Of a stretch of 34,815 nt of DNA, positions 17,401 to 25,180 are shown one piece after another. The notes below the pieces were generated by a model, which had not been told where the DNA came from, ran no database searches, and saw only the letters and a list, made by a program, of their open reading frames with translations. The DNA comes from CAYPKW01 sp964411425 (GTDB taxonomy: Bacteria; Pseudomonadota; Alphaproteobacteria; Dongiales; Dongiaceae). Location: positions 1 through 34,815 of the forward strand of contig CAYPKW010000026.1 in NCBI GenBank assembly GCA_964411425.1. Reading direction: 5' to 3'. Positions within the stretch are counted from its first letter, which is position 1. Each line of letters starts with the position of its first letter. The position numbers and the translations under genes are program-made.

Positions 17401-17973
17401 ATGTCCCCGTCCGCCGCCTCGCCTCGCCTAGTTCCGCCGCCGGGCGAGGATTTTTGGGTGTTCGGCTACGGCTCGCTGATGTGGGACCCCGGGTTCCCCT
17501 ACGGGCGGGCGGAGCCGGCCCTGCTCAAGGGCTATCACCGGGCCTTCTGCATCTACTCGCACCGCTACCGGGGCAGCCGCGAGCGGCCCGGACTGGTGCT
17601 CGGCCTCGACCGCGGCGGCGCCTGTCGCGGCCGCGCGTTCCTGGTGGCGGCGGTGGACGCCGAAGCGGTGGCGCGCTACCTGCACGAGCGCGAGATGATC
17701 AACGACGTGTACCGGGCGCGCTGGCTCGCCGTCGCCGTCGGCGCCGGGACGGTGCGGGCGCTCGCCTACGTCGCCAACCGCTCGCATCCTCACTACGCCG
17801 GCAAGCTCGCCCTGGAGCGCATCGCCGACATCGTGCTCGGCGGCGAGGGGGCCAGGGGATCCAACCTCGACTACCTCGCCAAGACGGTGGCCCACATCGA
17901 CGAGCTGGGAATAACCGATACCCCGCTGCACCGCGTCCTCAGCCTGGCGCGGCAGCGGCTCAATAGCCGTTGA
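17401..17973 (+). CDS. chaC: Gamma-glutamylcyclotransferase (ChaC family)
   Basis: A 190-residue protein with the ChaC substrate-loop signature VFGYGSLMWDPGFPY (about 20-34), RAFCIYSHRYRGSRERPGLVLGL, and the catalytic glutamate in HEREMINDVY (Glu98). Members cleave the gamma-glutamyl group of glutathione to 5-oxoproline and Cys-Gly. Together with gloB and GST it gives this locus a glutathione theme, although it is not in the same operon. The ATG lies only 15 bases after the MITE end and lacks a strong ribosome site. Its 3' end overlaps the convergent zinc-ribbon gene by 14 bp. Confidence 0.92.
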   Translation: MSPSAASPRLVPPPGEDFWVFGYGSLMWDPGFPYGRAEPALLKGYHRAFCIYSHRYRGSRERPGLVLGLDRGGACRGRAFLVAAVDAEAVARYLHEREMINDVYRARWLAVAVGAGTVRALAYVANRSHPHYAGKLALERIADIVLGGEGARGSNLDYLAKTVAHIDELGITDTPLHRVLSLARQRLNSR

Positions 17974-18184
17974 TCGCGCGCAACAAGTCGTAAACCCAGG
18001 CGGGCACGTCTTCCTTGAAGACGAGCCCGATCGCCACCATCGCGGCGCTGGTGACGAAGAGGCCCCAGGGCGGGCCGGCATCCTCGTAGTCGTTCAGGTG
18101 CCCGCAGGCCGGGCAATGGATTTCGAACGCGGGTACGGTCTCGCCGCAGTGCCGGCAGCCGCGGGGCCGGAGCGACAGGGTCAT
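17960..18184 (-). CDS. Small zinc-ribbon membrane protein
   Basis: A 74-residue protein with two CxxC pairs (Cys10-Cys13 and Cys24-Cys27) forming a zinc ribbon, followed by one predicted transmembrane helix (GLFVTSAAMVAIGLVF, about 41-56) and a short tail. Proteins of this type are widespread but uncharacterised. The gene lies between chaC and nrdJ. Its 3' end overlaps chaC in antiparallel orientation. Cys spacing plus a membrane segment support a real gene; no function can be assigned. Confidence 0.75.
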   Translation of the reverse strand: MTLSLRPRGCRHCGETVPAFEIHCPACGHLNDYEDAGPPWGLFVTSAAMVAIGLVFKEDVPAWVYDLLRAINGY

Positions 18185-18297
18185 CGGAGGAGGGCGCGAT
18201 CGGGGCGGCGGCGCATGGCGCCATGCTATCGGCCCGCCGTTAACGCGCGGTGAAAGCGGGGCGGGCGGGGGCAGGCCAGCCGACGCCTATTCCGACC

Positions 18298-20646
18298 TCA
18301 CGCGCACTTCGAATAGCCGCAGGCGGTGCACAGGTGGCAGTTCTCCTGGCGGATGATCGCGGCCTGGCCGCATTTCGGGCACTGCGGCAGCCGCGGGCCC
18401 GCCTCGCCCTCGCCGGGCAGGTTCGCCACCTTGCGCTGGGCCTCTGGCACCTCGGGCGCGGGCAGGAACCCGATCGCGATCATGTGGCGCTCGATCACCT
18501 CGCCGAGGGCGGCCAGCAGCGAGGGCACGTACTTCCCCTCCATCCACGAGCCGCCGCGCGGGTCGAACACGGCCTTCAGTTCATCGACCACGAACGAGAC
18601 GTCGCCGCCGCGCCGGAACACGGCGCTGATCATGCGCGTCAAGCCCACCGTCCAGGCGTAGTGCTCCATGTTCTTCGAGTTGATGAACACCTCGAACGGG
18701 CGCCGGCGGCCGTCCTGCACGATGTCGTTGAGGGTGATGTAGAGCGCATGCTCGCTCTCCGGCCAGCGCAGCTTGTAGGTCTGGCCGGCGAGCGCCTCGG
18801 GCCGCCCGAGGGGCTGCGTCATGTAGACGATGCCGCCCGCCTCGTAGATGTCCTTCGGGCGGGCCGGCGCCGGGGGAGCGAGCGGCAGTTCGCCCTGCTG
18901 CGCCGCCCGCTGGTCGGCCGCGGCCTTCGATTCCAGAACCGCGCCGGTCACCACGTTGGGGCGGTAGGTCGTGCAGCCCTTGCAGCCGAGCTCGTAGGCC
19001 TGCACATAAACGTCCCTGAACGCCTCGAAGGAGAGGTCGGCCGGGCAGTTGATGGTCTTGGAGATCGAGCTGTCGACATACTTCTGGGCCGCCGCCTGCA
19101 TCACCACGTGGTCGCCCGGCGCCAGCGCCTCGGCGTCGACGAAATAGTCGGGCAGGGGCGCCTCGGCGTTGCGGCGCCGGAACGATCGGTAGGCGTAGTC
19201 CGTCACTTCTTCCTGGACGCGGCTGCCGTCGGGCAGCAGCAGGTTGCGGGTGTAGGTGAAGCCGAACACCGGCTCGATGCCCGACGAGACGTTGTCGGCG
19301 AAGAGCGAGATGGTGCCCGTGGGCGCGATCGAGGTGAGGTGCGAGTTGCGGATGGCGTGCCGCCGGATGGCGTCGCGCACGTCGCCGTCGAGCCCGGCGA
19401 CGGTCTCGCCGGCGAGGTACGGCTCCTTGTCGAACAGCGGGAAGGCGCCTTTCTCGGCCGCGAGCTCGGCGGACGCCAGGTAGGCGGCGCGCTCGAGCGC
19501 CCGCAGCCACCGTTCGCTCAAGGCCACCGCCTCGGCGCTGCCGTAGCGCGCCCGGCACATGATGAGCGCGTCGGCAAGCCCGGTGACGCCGAGGCCCATG
19601 CGCCGCTTCGCCCTCGCCTCGGCCTCCTGCCGCGGCAGCGGAAAGCGCGACACGTCGATGGCGTTGTCGAGCATGCGCACGGCCAATGGCACCAGGCGCT
19701 CGAGCTCCACCATGTCGAGGCCGGCGCGCTCGGTGAACGGCTCCCGCACCAGCGCCGCCAGGTTGAGCGAGCCGAGAAGACACGCGCCATAGGGCGGCAG
19801 CGGCTCCTCGCCGCACGGATTGGTGGCGCTGATGGTCTCGCAGTAGTGGAGGTTGTTGCGCCGGTTGATGCGGTCGATGAAGATGACGCCCGGCTCGGCG
19901 TAGGCGTAGGTGGCGCGCATGATCCTGTCCCACAGCTCGCGCGCCCGCACCACCTTGAAGGCGGTGCCGCCGAATTGGAGCTGCCACGGCGCGTCCTCCT
20001 TCACCGCGGTCATGAAGGCGTCGGTGGCGAGCACCGACAGGTTGAACATCCGAAGCCGCCCCGGCTCGCGCTTGGCTTCGATGAAGGCCTCGATGTCGGG
20101 GTGGTCGCAGGCGAGCGTCGCCATCATGGCGCCGCGCCGATAGCCGGCGCTCATGATGGTGCGGCACATGGCGTCCCACACGTCCATGAAGGAGAGCGGG
20201 CCGGAGGCGTCCGCTCCGACGCCCTTCACCGGCGCTCCCCGGGGCCGCAGCGTGGAAAAATCGTACCCGATGCCGCCGCCCTGCTGCATGGTGAGCGCCG
20301 CCTCGCGCAACTGCTCGAAGATGCCGCTCATGTCGTCGGGGATGGTCCCCATGACGAAGCAGTTGAACAGCGTGACGCTGCGACCGGCCCCGGCGCCGGC
20401 CAGCACCCGCCCCCCGGGCAGGAACTTGAACCCATCGAGGGCGCTGTAGAAACGTTCGGCCCAGAGCGCGGCATCCGCTTCCGGCGCCGCCAGCGCGTGG
20501 GCCACCCGGCGCCAAGTGTCCTCGATGGTCTTGTCGATGGCGGCGCCGTCCGGCCCCCGGAGCCGGTATTTCATGTCCCAGACCTGCTGGGAGATGGCGG
20601 AGACCTGCGGCATGAGAGGCGGTTCGATCCGGCGATGGGACAACAA
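18298..20646 (-). CDS. nrdJ: Adenosylcobalamin-dependent ribonucleoside-diphosphate reductase (class II)
   Basis: A 782-residue class II ribonucleotide reductase. Visible hallmarks are the active-site cysteine region NCFVMGTIPDDMSGIFEQL, QQGGGIGYDFSTLRPRG, the radical-site NPCGEEPLPPYGACLLGSLNL, SIAPTGTISLFADNVSSG and the C-terminal CxxC pairs (CPKCGQ and CTACGYSKC). It makes deoxyribonucleotides oxygen-independently, using coenzyme B12. The longest frame begins at a TTG (20646); an ATG twelve codons in (20613) is an equally plausible start, and neither has a strong ribosome site. It is transcribed alone, downstream of plsC. Confidence 0.93.
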   Translation of the reverse strand: MLSHRRIEPPLMPQVSAISQQVWDMKYRLRGPDGAAIDKTIEDTWRRVAHALAAPEADAALWAERFYSALDGFKFLPGGRVLAGAGAGRSVTLFNCFVMGTIPDDMSGIFEQLREAALTMQQGGGIGYDFSTLRPRGAPVKGVGADASGPLSFMDVWDAMCRTIMSAGYRRGAMMATLACDHPDIEAFIEAKREPGRLRMFNLSVLATDAFMTAVKEDAPWQLQFGGTAFKVVRARELWDRIMRATYAYAEPGVIFIDRINRRNNLHYCETISATNPCGEEPLPPYGACLLGSLNLAALVREPFTERAGLDMVELERLVPLAVRMLDNAIDVSRFPLPRQEAEARAKRRMGLGVTGLADALIMCRARYGSAEAVALSERWLRALERAAYLASAELAAEKGAFPLFDKEPYLAGETVAGLDGDVRDAIRRHAIRNSHLTSIAPTGTISLFADNVSSGIEPVFGFTYTRNLLLPDGSRVQEEVTDYAYRSFRRRNAEAPLPDYFVDAEALAPGDHVVMQAAAQKYVDSSISKTINCPADLSFEAFRDVYVQAYELGCKGCTTYRPNVVTGAVLESKAAADQRAAQQGELPLAPPAPARPKDIYEAGGIVYMTQPLGRPEALAGQTYKLRWPESEHALYITLNDIVQDGRRRPFEVFINSKNMEHYAWTVGLTRMISAVFRRGGDVSFVVDELKAVFDPRGGSWMEGKYVPSLLAALGEVIERHMIAIGFLPAPEVPEAQRKVANLPGEGEAGPRLPQCPKCGQAAIIRQENCHLCTACGYSKCA

Positions 20647-20711
20647 CGGCCCAGTTTATGCTCGCGGCGGCCCTTGGTCAAGGAAATGTTCTTGTTTTGT
20701 GCCAGAAACGC

Positions 20712-21428
20712 TCAAACGCGAAGCGGCGCGGCGGCGAGGCGAGCGGCGGCGGTTTCGATCTCGGATTCCAGGCGCTCCATGAACGCGTGGCGCTCCAAGC
20801 CCGGCGGGATGGCGGGCAGGAACTCCAGCGTGATGGTGCCGGGGCGCTTCAGGAAGCTGCGCCGGCCCCAGAACAACCCCGAGTTGAGCGCGACGGGCAC
20901 CACCGGCAGCCCGAGCCGCCGATAGAGCGCCGCCACGCCGGGGCGGTAAGGGAGGCGCTCGCCCGGCGCCGCCCGGGTGCCTTCCGGGTATATGACGATC
21001 GGGCGGCCTTGAGCCACGACCCGCTCGGCGGCGGCCGTCATGCGGCGCAGCGCCTTCGCCCCGGCGGCGCGATCGACGGGGATCATCCCGGCGCGCCGCA
21101 AGTACCAGCCGAAAACCGGCAGCCACATCAGCTCCTGCTTCACCACCATGGCCGGCCGGTCCAAGAGCAGCGCGAACACCATGGTGTCCCAGGCGGACTG
21201 GTGCTTCGCCGCGTAGATCGCCGGCCCGGGCATACGGTGCTCGAGCCCCCGCACGCGGTATCCAATGCCGGCGATGGCGAGCAGGGCGAAGACGCCCCGC
21301 ACCCACAGCGCGCCGGCCCGATAGACGGTCCGCGCCGGCAGCAAGAGGCAAGGGAGACCGGCCAGTTGCGCGAGCGCGGCCCACAGGCAGAACAGCAGGT
21401 TGAAGGCGAGCGAGCGCAGCAGTGTCAT
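20712..21428 (-). CDS. plsC: 1-acyl-sn-glycerol-3-phosphate acyltransferase
   Basis: A 238-residue acyltransferase. The HX4D catalytic motif is AKHQSAWDTMVF (His76, Asp81) and the substrate-binding motif is VIYPEGTRAAPGE; a hydrophobic N-terminal segment (LAFNLLFCLWAALAQLAG) anchors it in the inner membrane. It acylates lysophosphatidic acid to phosphatidic acid. The ATG at 21428 lies in an ATGA overlap with the ydcF-like gene; the frame is open upstream, but that extension is the shadow of the neighbour. It is the last gene of the ftsE-ftsX-ydcF-plsC operon. Confidence 0.92.
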   Translation of the reverse strand: MTLLRSLAFNLLFCLWAALAQLAGLPCLLLPARTVYRAGALWVRGVFALLAIAGIGYRVRGLEHRMPGPAIYAAKHQSAWDTMVFALLLDRPAMVVKQELMWLPVFGWYLRRAGMIPVDRAAGAKALRRMTAAAERVVAQGRPIVIYPEGTRAAPGERLPYRPGVAALYRRLGLPVVPVALNSGLFWGRRSFLKRPGTITLEFLPAIPPGLERHAFMERLESEIETAAARLAAAPLRV

Positions 21429-22081
21429 GTGGCGGCGGGCGCCGTCTCGGCCTCGCCCAGCGGCGCGCGCAGCAACGCCAGCAGGTATTTGCCGTACTCG
21501 CGCACGATGAGGCCGAGGGTGGCCGGGCGGTGCCACCAGCCGCTGCGCAGCGACTCCGCGGGGTAGACCGCGTGGCCCAGGATGACGGCGCCCGGCATGG
21601 CGCGGCGGAACTCGAGCCGGCTCCTCGGCATGTGGTAATCGGCGGTGACGAGACGGAGCGACCCGAACCCTTCGCCCGCCATCCAGAGCGCGGCCTCGCG
21701 CGCGTTGCCGGCGGTGTTGTCGGCGGCGTGGCCGAGCGCCACGCAGCAGGCGAACTCAGCCGGCTCCGGCGCCCCGGTGTCGTCGGGCAGGCCGGCGACG
21801 AGGTCGGCGAGCTCGATGCCCTCGGGCACGCCGGAGACGAGCAGCTTCCGCGCCCGGCCTTCGGCCAGCAGGCGCAGACCCTCCGCCAGCCGGTCGCTGC
21901 CGCCCGTCAGCACCACGATGGCGTCGGTCGAGGCCTCCGGGTCGTCGGCGGCGGTGGGCAAGGCGGCGATGAAGCCGGCGAGGCCGGCGAGCCACAGGAA
22001 CCCCAGCACCGCCGCCGCGCCGACGAGGCGCTGCCACCAGCTTGGGCCGCGTCGGCGCCCGTAGATGCGCTTGCGGCGCAT
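21425..22081 (-). CDS. YdcF/DUF218 family protein
   Basis: A 218-residue protein with a basic N-terminus (MRRKRIYGRRR), a transmembrane helix (about 21-42) and a DUF218 domain: TDAIVVLTGGSDRLAEGLRLL, KLLVSGV, NTAGNAREAALWM and RLVTADYHMPRSRLEFRR. The family is related to SanA/YdcF and is tied to envelope or peptidoglycan processes; the enzyme activity is not established. It is coupled to ftsX (one-base gap) and plsC (ATGA overlap). The ftsX-DUF218-plsC order recurs in alphaproteobacteria, which supports an envelope role. Confidence 0.88.
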   Translation of the reverse strand: MRRKRIYGRRRGPSWWQRLVGAAAVLGFLWLAGLAGFIAALPTAADDPEASTDAIVVLTGGSDRLAEGLRLLAEGRARKLLVSGVPEGIELADLVAGLPDDTGAPEPAEFACCVALGHAADNTAGNAREAALWMAGEGFGSLRLVTADYHMPRSRLEFRRAMPGAVILGHAVYPAESLRSGWWHRPATLGLIVREYGKYLLALLRAPLGEAETAPAAT

Positions 22082-22082
22082 G

Positions 22083-22964
22083 TCACAGCACCTTGCCCAG
22101 CGCGCGCAGCACCGTGATGCGCGCCGTCAGCATGGCGATCGCGCCGGCCGCCGGCGGCAGCAGGCCGAGCGCCAACCACTCCGCCGGGTCGAGCGAGAGG
22201 GGCGCCAGCAGCAGCCGGTCGAGGCGGCCGATGACAACCTCGACGGCGCCGAGCGTGATGGCGGCGAGCGCCAGCCCGAGCACGCCGCCGACGAGGCCGA
22301 GCCTGAGCGCCTGCGTCTGGAACTGGCGGGCGATATACGCGTCCTGGGCGCCGACGAGATGCAGGAGATCGACCACGCGGCGGTGAATGGCGAGGCCGGT
22401 GCGCGTGGCGAACACGACGGTGGCGATGGCGGCGAGCGCCACCAGCGCCACGACGGCGGCGGCGACCAGTTGCACCGAGCGCGCCAGCGTGCCGACGCCG
22501 TCGAGCCAAGCGCGATGATCGTCGACGAGCGCGCCCGGCACGGCGGCGGCGAGGCGCCGGCCGAGCTCTTCCGGCGCCACTGGCGGTTCGGGCCGCAGGA
22601 CGACGGCGATGAGGACCGGGATCGGCAGTTCGGGGCCGATCGCGGCCGGCCCCAGCCACGGCTCGATCAGGCGCCGCATCTCGGCTTCGTCCAGCACCTC
22701 GGCGCCGGCCACGCCGGGCGTCTCGGTCAGCACCCGCAACGCGCGGTCGATCGCCAGTTCTCGCTCGCCGGCGTCCTCGGGCGGCGGCAACTGCACGGTG
22801 AAGCTGCCGGAAAGATCGGCGTGCCAGCGCTGCATGAGCCGCTCGGCCGCCATCGCCCCGGCGAGCGCCAAGGCCGCCAAGTACACCATGAGGCCGACGA
22901 TCCACGACAGAAAACGCCCCGAGGGGTCGCGCCCGAGCGGCAGGTCGCTGCGGAACGCTGCCAT
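22083..22964 (-). CDS. ftsX: Cell division protein FtsX
   Basis: A 293-residue FtsX/permease-type protein. It has a cytoplasmic N-terminus, TM1 (FLSWIVGLMVYLAALALAGAMA, about 18-40), a periplasmic loop domain with the ALRVLTETPGVAGAEVL segment, then three more TM helices (about 160-190, 220-245 and 265-290). With FtsE it forms an ABC-like complex that controls peptidoglycan hydrolases at the division septum. The start is one base downstream of the ftsE stop. The motif VVDLLHLVGAQDAYIARQF is typical of the family. Confidence 0.93.
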   Translation of the reverse strand: MAAFRSDLPLGRDPSGRFLSWIVGLMVYLAALALAGAMAAERLMQRWHADLSGSFTVQLPPPEDAGERELAIDRALRVLTETPGVAGAEVLDEAEMRRLIEPWLGPAAIGPELPIPVLIAVVLRPEPPVAPEELGRRLAAAVPGALVDDHRAWLDGVGTLARSVQLVAAAVVALVALAAIATVVFATRTGLAIHRRVVDLLHLVGAQDAYIARQFQTQALRLGLVGGVLGLALAAITLGAVEVVIGRLDRLLLAPLSLDPAEWLALGLLPPAAGAIAMLTARITVLRALGKVL

Positions 22965-22965
22965 G

Positions 22966-23634
22966 TCAGGCCTTGGCGCCGGCGGCGCGCAGCGTGCCGT
23001 CGGCGACGCGCAACTGCGGGCGATCGAAGCGGCCGGCCAGCGTCTCGTTATGGGTGGCGATGACCACGGTGGTGCCCAGCTTGTGCAGCTCCTGGAAAAG
23101 ATACAGCAGCCGCACGGCGATGACGTCGTCGACGTTGCCGGTGGGTTCGTCGGCGAGCAGCAGGTCCGGGCGCGCGATCACCGCGCGGACGATGGCGACG
23201 CGCTGCTGTTGGCCGCCCGACAGCGTGGCCGGCAGGGCGTCCATGTGGTCGGCCAGACCGACCCAGGTCAAGAGCTCGGCCGCCTGCTGGCGCAGCTGGG
23301 ATTCCGGCCGGCCGGCCACGCGCAGCGGCAGCGCCACGTTGTCCATGACGCTCAGGTGCTCGAGCAGCCGGAAATCCTGGAACACGACGCCGATGCGCCG
23401 GCGCAGGGCCGGCAGGTCGCGCCGCCTGAGCGTGCTCACGTCGCGATCGAACAGCGCGATGCGGCCGCTGTCCGGCGCCACGCCGAGATAGATCAGGCTC
23501 AGCAGCGACGACTTGCCGGCGCCGCTCGGGCCCACCAGGAAATGGAACGAGCCGGCGGGCAAGGAGAACGATAGGTTGCGCAGGATACGCGGGCCGCTGC
23601 CGTAGCGCAGGCCCACGTCCTCGAACACGACCAC
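22966..23634 (-). CDS. ftsE: Cell division ATP-binding protein FtsE
   Basis: A 222-residue ABC ATPase. Walker A is GPSGAGKS (35-42), the signature is LSGGQQQRVAIVRAV and Walker B is LLLADEPTGNVD; the QDFRLLEHL Q-loop and the His switch (ATHNE) are present. It pairs with FtsX at the divisome. The start is a GTG at 23634, giving the expected MVVFEDVGLRYG N-terminus. It is the first gene of the operon and divergent from the MJ0042 gene across 152 bases. Confidence 0.95.
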   Translation of the reverse strand: MVVFEDVGLRYGSGPRILRNLSFSLPAGSFHFLVGPSGAGKSSLLSLIYLGVAPDSGRIALFDRDVSTLRRRDLPALRRRIGVVFQDFRLLEHLSVMDNVALPLRVAGRPESQLRQQAAELLTWVGLADHMDALPATLSGGQQQRVAIVRAVIARPDLLLADEPTGNVDDVIAVRLLYLFQELHKLGTTVVIATHNETLAGRFDRPQLRVADGTLRAAGAKA

Positions 23635-23786
23635 GGGTCCGTCCCCAGCCTTGCCAAGGGGGTGGCCGGCGCAACCTAGCCGCGTTTTGCCGGTGTGACC
23701 AGGGCGTGCGGAGGAGCGCCGGCGGCTTGCGCCGATTTCGCGGACTACCTATACCTAGCGCACCCTTCGTCGGCACTCCCGGGCCC

Positions 23787-24458
23787 ATGATCCTCACCTG
23801 CCCCGCCTGTTCGACACGCTACGCGGCCGACCCGACGGCGCTGGGCGCCGGCGGGCGGATGGTGCGATGCGCCAAGTGCGGGCACTCGTGGCTGCAGATG
23901 CCGCCCGCGGACATGCCGCGTCAGATCGACGTGAAGGCGCCCGCCCCGCCCACGCGGCGGCGCCCGGGGCTGATGGCGCATCGGCATCCCGCCGCCGGCG
24001 GCGCTGGCCGGGCCGGCGGCCTCGTCCTGGCCGGCCTCGCCTTGGGGCTCGCGCTCGCCATTGCTTATGTCGGGCGCGAGCGCGTCGTCGCCGCCTGGCC
24101 CGAGGCGAAGCAGCTTTACGACATGGTCGGTATCCGGGCGACTGCGATCGGCGCCGGGCTCGACCTCGGCAACGTCACCTTCGTGCTGCGCCAGGCCGAG
24201 GGCGACACCGTCATGACCATCGACGGCCGGATCGCCAACCGGACCGCGCTGGCGCTGCCGCTGCCCATGCTGCGGGCGACGCTCCGCAACGACCGGAACC
24301 AGTGGCTCGCCGAATGGAACTTCAAGCTCGAACAGGCAACGATCGCGGCGGGCGAGACGCTGGCGTTTCGCACCGCGACCAAGAATCCGCCGAAGGACGC
24401 GAAGCGGCTGTCCATCACCTTCGTTGAGGGCGACCAGAGCAAGATCGTTTCAGATTGA
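23787..24458 (+). CDS. MJ0042-type zinc-ribbon/DUF3426 membrane protein
   Basis: A 223-residue protein. The N-terminal zinc ribbon has CPAC (5-8) and CAKC (28-31) pairs with RMVRCAKCGHSW, the MJ0042 signature. A Pro/Arg-rich linker is followed by one TM helix (about 76-95) and a periplasmic beta-rich DUF3426-like domain (VTFVLRQAEGDTVMTIDGRIANRT, RNQWLAEWNFKLE). The start at 23787 is the ATG that begins the zinc ribbon; the earlier frame is non-coding. Function unknown. Its last codons and stop lie within a long hairpin (24435-24496). Confidence 0.88.
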   Translation: MILTCPACSTRYAADPTALGAGGRMVRCAKCGHSWLQMPPADMPRQIDVKAPAPPTRRRPGLMAHRHPAAGGAGRAGGLVLAGLALGLALAIAYVGRERVVAAWPEAKQLYDMVGIRATAIGAGLDLGNVTFVLRQAEGDTVMTIDGRIANRTALALPLPMLRATLRNDRNQWLAEWNFKLEQATIAAGETLAFRTATKNPPKDAKRLSITFVEGDQSKIVSD

Positions 24459-24496
24459 ATCGAACCGATCCAATCGGAAACGTGAATCTTGCTCTG
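24435..24496. repeat. Long imperfect hairpin spanning the stop codon of the MJ0042 gene
   Basis: The outer arms CAGAGCAAGAT (24435-24445) and ATCTTGCTCTG (24486-24496) are perfectly complementary. Inner CGTTTC/GAAACG and GATTG/CAATC blocks also pair with small bulges, giving a stem of roughly 22 paired bases. It begins inside the coding sequence and includes the TGA. Without a U-run it is not a standard terminator; it may be a dispersed palindromic repeat or act in mRNA stability. Confidence 0.55.
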
Positions 24497-24546
24497 AATC
24501 GGGCTCTAGGCGAACGGCCCCAGAGCGCCGCGGCCGGCGCGTTATG

Positions 24547-24562
24547 GTTTACGCGCGTTAAC
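24547..24562. promoter_or_regulatory. Near-palindrome GTTTACGCGCGTTAAC upstream of cpdR
   Basis: The 16-base site is a perfect dyad except for one base pair and lies 64 bases upstream of the cpdR ATG. The TTAAC half resembles a CtrA half-site, but the other half (GTTT at the correct N7 spacing) does not fit TTAA-N7-TTAA. It is a candidate operator only. Confidence 0.25.
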
Positions 24563-24626
24563 ACGTGAATCCGCACATTGTGGTATTCAATGTTGCTTCG
24601 GCCGCGAAGCATGGAGAGCAGCATCG

Positions 24627-25010
24627 ATGCCGCGCATTCTGGTGGCGGAAGACGATGGCGCGGTGCGCGAGTTCGTGGCTCGCGCGCTGGAGCGCCAGGG
24701 GCATGAGGTGACGTCCGTGGCGGACGGCAGCGCGGCCTTGGCCGAGCTCGGCGCCGGTCGGTACGATCTGCTGTTGACCGACATCGTCATGCCGGGCCTC
24801 GACGGCATCGCGCTGTCGCTCAAGGTGGCGAAGACGCACCCCGATCTGCCGATCGTGCTGATGAGCGGCTATGCCGCCGAGCGTCAGCGCGCCTACAACC
24901 TCGACACGCTGATCCGCCGGGTGGTGGCGAAACCGTTCACCTTGAAGGAGATCGCGGCCGTCGTGCGCGAGACGCTCGCCGACGGCCGCAGGCGCGGCCG
25001 GCCGAACTAG
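24627..25010 (+). CDS. cpdR: CpdR-like single-domain response regulator
   Basis: A 127-residue receiver-only protein. It has the acidic pair (AEDD, about 7-10), phospho-acceptor Asp52 (LLLTDIVMPGLDGIAL), the conserved Ser (IVLMSGY) and Lys (VVAKPFTLKEI). The sequence closely follows alphaproteobacterial CpdR, which, depending on its phosphorylation through CckA-ChpT, primes ClpXP-dependent proteolysis of cell cycle regulators. The ribosome site GGAGAG precedes the ATG. The TAG stop overlaps the left end of a MITE-like repeat. Confidence 0.92.
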   Translation: MPRILVAEDDGAVREFVARALERQGHEVTSVADGSAALAELGAGRYDLLLTDIVMPGLDGIALSLKVAKTHPDLPIVLMSGYAAERQRAYNLDTLIRRVVAKPFTLKEIAAVVRETLADGRRRGRPN

Positions 25011-25176
25011 CAGATTGCTGAAAAATCGATCCGCTCATCCTCCCACTTCGTCCCTCGACAGGCTCGGAATGAGGAAGCTCAGTGTGAGGATGAGCGTTGG
25101 CAACGGTAGAGCCTCGTCCTGAGCCTGTCGAAGGACGAGGCGCGACACATTTCTGGGTATTTTTCAACAACCTGCT
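25009..25176. mobile_element. 168-bp MITE-like element with AGCAG-type terminal inverted repeats
   Basis: Imperfect 18-bp terminal inverted repeats match at 16 of 18 positions: left AGCAGATTGCTGAAAAAT, right (inverted) AGCAGGTTGTTGAAAAAT. Inside are two hairpins that are inverted copies of each other: 25033-25095, with GCTCATCCTC/GAGGATGAGC arms, and 25111-25141, with GCCTCGTCCT/AGGACGAGGC arms. No coding frame is present. The left end overlaps the cpdR stop codon and the right end is four bases from the DUF4175 stop, so it fills the convergent intergenic space. Confidence 0.75.
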
Positions 25177-25180
25177 GGCG

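Noticed and set aside
24547..24562. Full CtrA-binding site upstream of cpdR
   Set aside because: Only one TTAAC half-site fits; the other half at N7 spacing is GTTT.
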